This document shows positions 5,955 through 6,966 of a stretch of 6,966 nt of DNA, piece by piece. Numbering within the stretch: position 1 is the first letter of the stretch; each line of letters opens with the position of its first letter. Position numbers and translations under genes: made by a program. The notes beneath the pieces are model-generated. The model saw only the letters and a list, made by a program, of their open reading frames with translations, was not told where the DNA came from and did not search any database. This stretch comes from Oscillospiraceae bacterium (GTDB lineage Bacteria; Bacillota; Clostridia; Oscillospirales; Ruminococcaceae), in assembly GCA_031285645.1 (NCBI GenBank), contig JAITVU010000036.1, forward strand, positions 1 to 6,966, given 5' to 3'.

Positions 5955-6770
5955 TCACGCCCGGCCAGACAGTTCTTTGGCCCTTTTGACACAGGCATCG
6001 AACGCCGCTGCCACGGCTTCGCTGAACCCGGCCTCCCCCATCGCCTCCATAGCGGCCAAAGTTGTCCCGCCGGGCGAGCAGACCATTGTAATCAGTTCCT
6101 CCGGGCTTTTGCCGGATTCCATCAGCATTTTTGCGCTGCCGACCAGCGTCTGGCAAAAAAGCGCCATCGCCGCATCCGCGTCGATACCGTACCGGGCGGC
6201 GCTTTCGGCAATATCACCCGCCATCCTGTAAATGAAGGCCGGGCTGCTGCCGTTGACGGGTATCACCTCGCACATCTTTGACGCGTCGATTTCGCGCGCC
6301 ACGCCGCCCGCGGCGAATATGTCCATAACGCGCTCAAACTCTTCCGGCGTTGTCGGCTCGACGCGGGAAAGCGCGGACGCCCCGGCGCCGAGCAGCATCG
6401 GCGTATTGGGCATGACAAGGACAACCTTGCAGTCAAAGCCTATCGCCTTTTTGATCGACTGCGCCGTTATTCCCGCCGCGATTGATACAAGAAGCGTCTC
6501 TTTCGTGACGGCCGGCGCGATTTCAGAAAGCGCCTCGGAAAAATTCTGGGGCTTGACCGCCAGAATTATGATGCCGCATGTGGCGGCAAGCGACGCCGCG
6601 TCTTGGAAGACGGGATGCCCCCCGGCTTGGTAACGCGTACCTTTCGCGGCGTCAACATCATAAATGCCAATTTGGCTCGCCGGCATGAGGCCTTTTTTCA
6701 GGACGCCGCCGATAATAGCCCCCGCCATGTTCCCGGCGCCAATAAATCCCAGTTTCAGTTTCGGCATCAT
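5955..6770 (-). CDS. proC: Pyrroline-5-carboxylate reductase (ProC)
   Basis: Catalyses the last step of proline synthesis, reducing 1-pyrroline-5-carboxylate to L-proline with NAD(P)H in the cytoplasm. From ATG 6770 it has 271 residues, the usual length. The N-terminal Rossmann fold has GFIGAGNMAGAI (8-19), followed by LAVKPQ (about 70-75), VMPNTPM (about 122-128), the GSSPAFIY segment (about 173-180) and the signature CSPGGTT (about 228-234). All family motifs are present with no internal stop. The frame extends to ATG 6791, but AAAGGG (6776-6781) lies 5 nt upstream of ATG 6770 (a second ATG follows at 6767), so the shorter form is preferred. It begins 25 nt after the scfB stop, suggesting co-transcription; that pairing gives no obvious functional link. 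Confidence 0.95.
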   Translation of the reverse strand: MMPKLKLGFIGAGNMAGAIIGGVLKKGLMPASQIGIYDVDAAKGTRYQAGGHPVFQDAASLAATCGIIILAVKPQNFSEALSEIAPAVTKETLLVSIAAGITAQSIKKAIGFDCKVVLVMPNTPMLLGAGASALSRVEPTTPEEFERVMDIFAAGGVAREIDASKMCEVIPVNGSSPAFIYRMAGDIAESAARYGIDADAAMALFCQTLVGSAKMLMESGKSPEELITMVCSPGGTTLAAMEAMGEAGFSEAVAAAFDACVKRAKELSGRA

Positions 6771-6795
6771 ATCAACCCTTTCAAAACGCATTTCA

Positions 6796-6966
6796 TCATG
6801 TCAATTCCGCCTGCATGGCGATGGCGCACTCAAGGCGTTTTTTCTCCATGTCGCAGCTCAGCTTGTACGGGCGCAAGATATCCCCCGCGTACTGCATGTT
6901 GTTGGCGTTGCAGCCGCCGGAGCAATAAAACCTGGCCCAACAGGACAGCCGCGCCTTTTTACGGGC
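6796..6966 (-). CDS. scfB: SCIFF-peptide thioether maturase, radical SAM/SPASM protein (C-terminal 56 residues only)
   Basis: Only the end of the gene is present; the 5' part lies beyond 6966. In Clostridia this family uses radical SAM chemistry to form a cysteine thioether cross-link in the small six-cysteine SCIFF peptide. The visible 56 residues contain CWARFYCSGGCNANN, then GDILRPYKLSC and EKKRLECAIAMQA. The cysteine-rich run, the GDI-x-PY-x-x-SC segment and the KKRLECAI ending are what I remember of the SPASM iron-sulfur region of these maturases. Cysteines fall at visible residues 9, 15, 19, 38 and 47. The radical SAM CxxxCxxC motif would be in the missing part, so it cannot be checked. 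Two in-frame TGA codons in tandem (6796-6798 and 6793-6795) end the gene. Another SPASM maturase is the main alternative. Confidence 0.82.
   Translation of the reverse strand, partial: ARKKARLSCWARFYCSGGCNANNMQYAGDILRPYKLSCDMEKKRLECAIAMQAELT

Noticed and set aside
6232..6633. A plus-strand frame of 133 codons within proC.
   Set aside because: Antisense to the conserved core of ProC; composition is typical of a shadow frame.

Overview
The window looks like chromosome from a spore-forming member of the class Clostridia (Firmicutes) with moderately high G+C. Three things point there: a SpoIIM-type sporulation membrane protein, the C-terminal end of a SCIFF-peptide radical SAM maturase (a family known mainly from Clostridia), and a clostridial-type YesL/DUF624 protein. 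Purine-rich Shine-Dalgarno (SD) sequences (AGGAGG, GGAGG, GGGGGA) fit the same group. I cannot name a genus. All six supported genes are on the minus strand, so transcription runs from high to low coordinates.

In transcription order: the last 56 codons of scfB (6796-6966, 5' end off the window) are followed after 25 nt by proC (5955-6770), probably in the same transcript. A 208-nt gap with strong dyad symmetry leads to spoIIM (5108-5746). A 186-nt gap with two further perfect inverted repeats leads to the DUF624 membrane protein gene (4157-4921), which ends at a convincing intrinsic terminator (4101-4133). A 334-nt non-coding stretch carries that terminator, two TTTTCC-type palindromes, a good sigma-A promoter (4021-4049) and a leader of about 190 nt for recJ (1786-3816). 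After 136 nt comes rel, the bifunctional (p)ppGpp synthetase/hydrolase (1-1649), whose C-terminal part lies off the left edge.

Functionally this is a housekeeping and stress neighbourhood: DNA repair (RecJ), stringent response (Rel), proline synthesis (ProC), sporulation (SpoIIM) and peptide modification (ScfB). From memory, many Clostridia have scfB-secD-secF-recJ-apt-rel. Here the outer members remain, but proC, spoIIM and the DUF624 gene lie where secDF would be, and apt is missing between recJ and rel.

I found no defence system, mobile element, tRNA, rRNA or CRISPR array. The least explained material is the set of structured leaders, chiefly the one before spoIIM: a long bulged stem followed by a CCCCCTATA element able to pair with either the SD or an upstream SD-like G-run.
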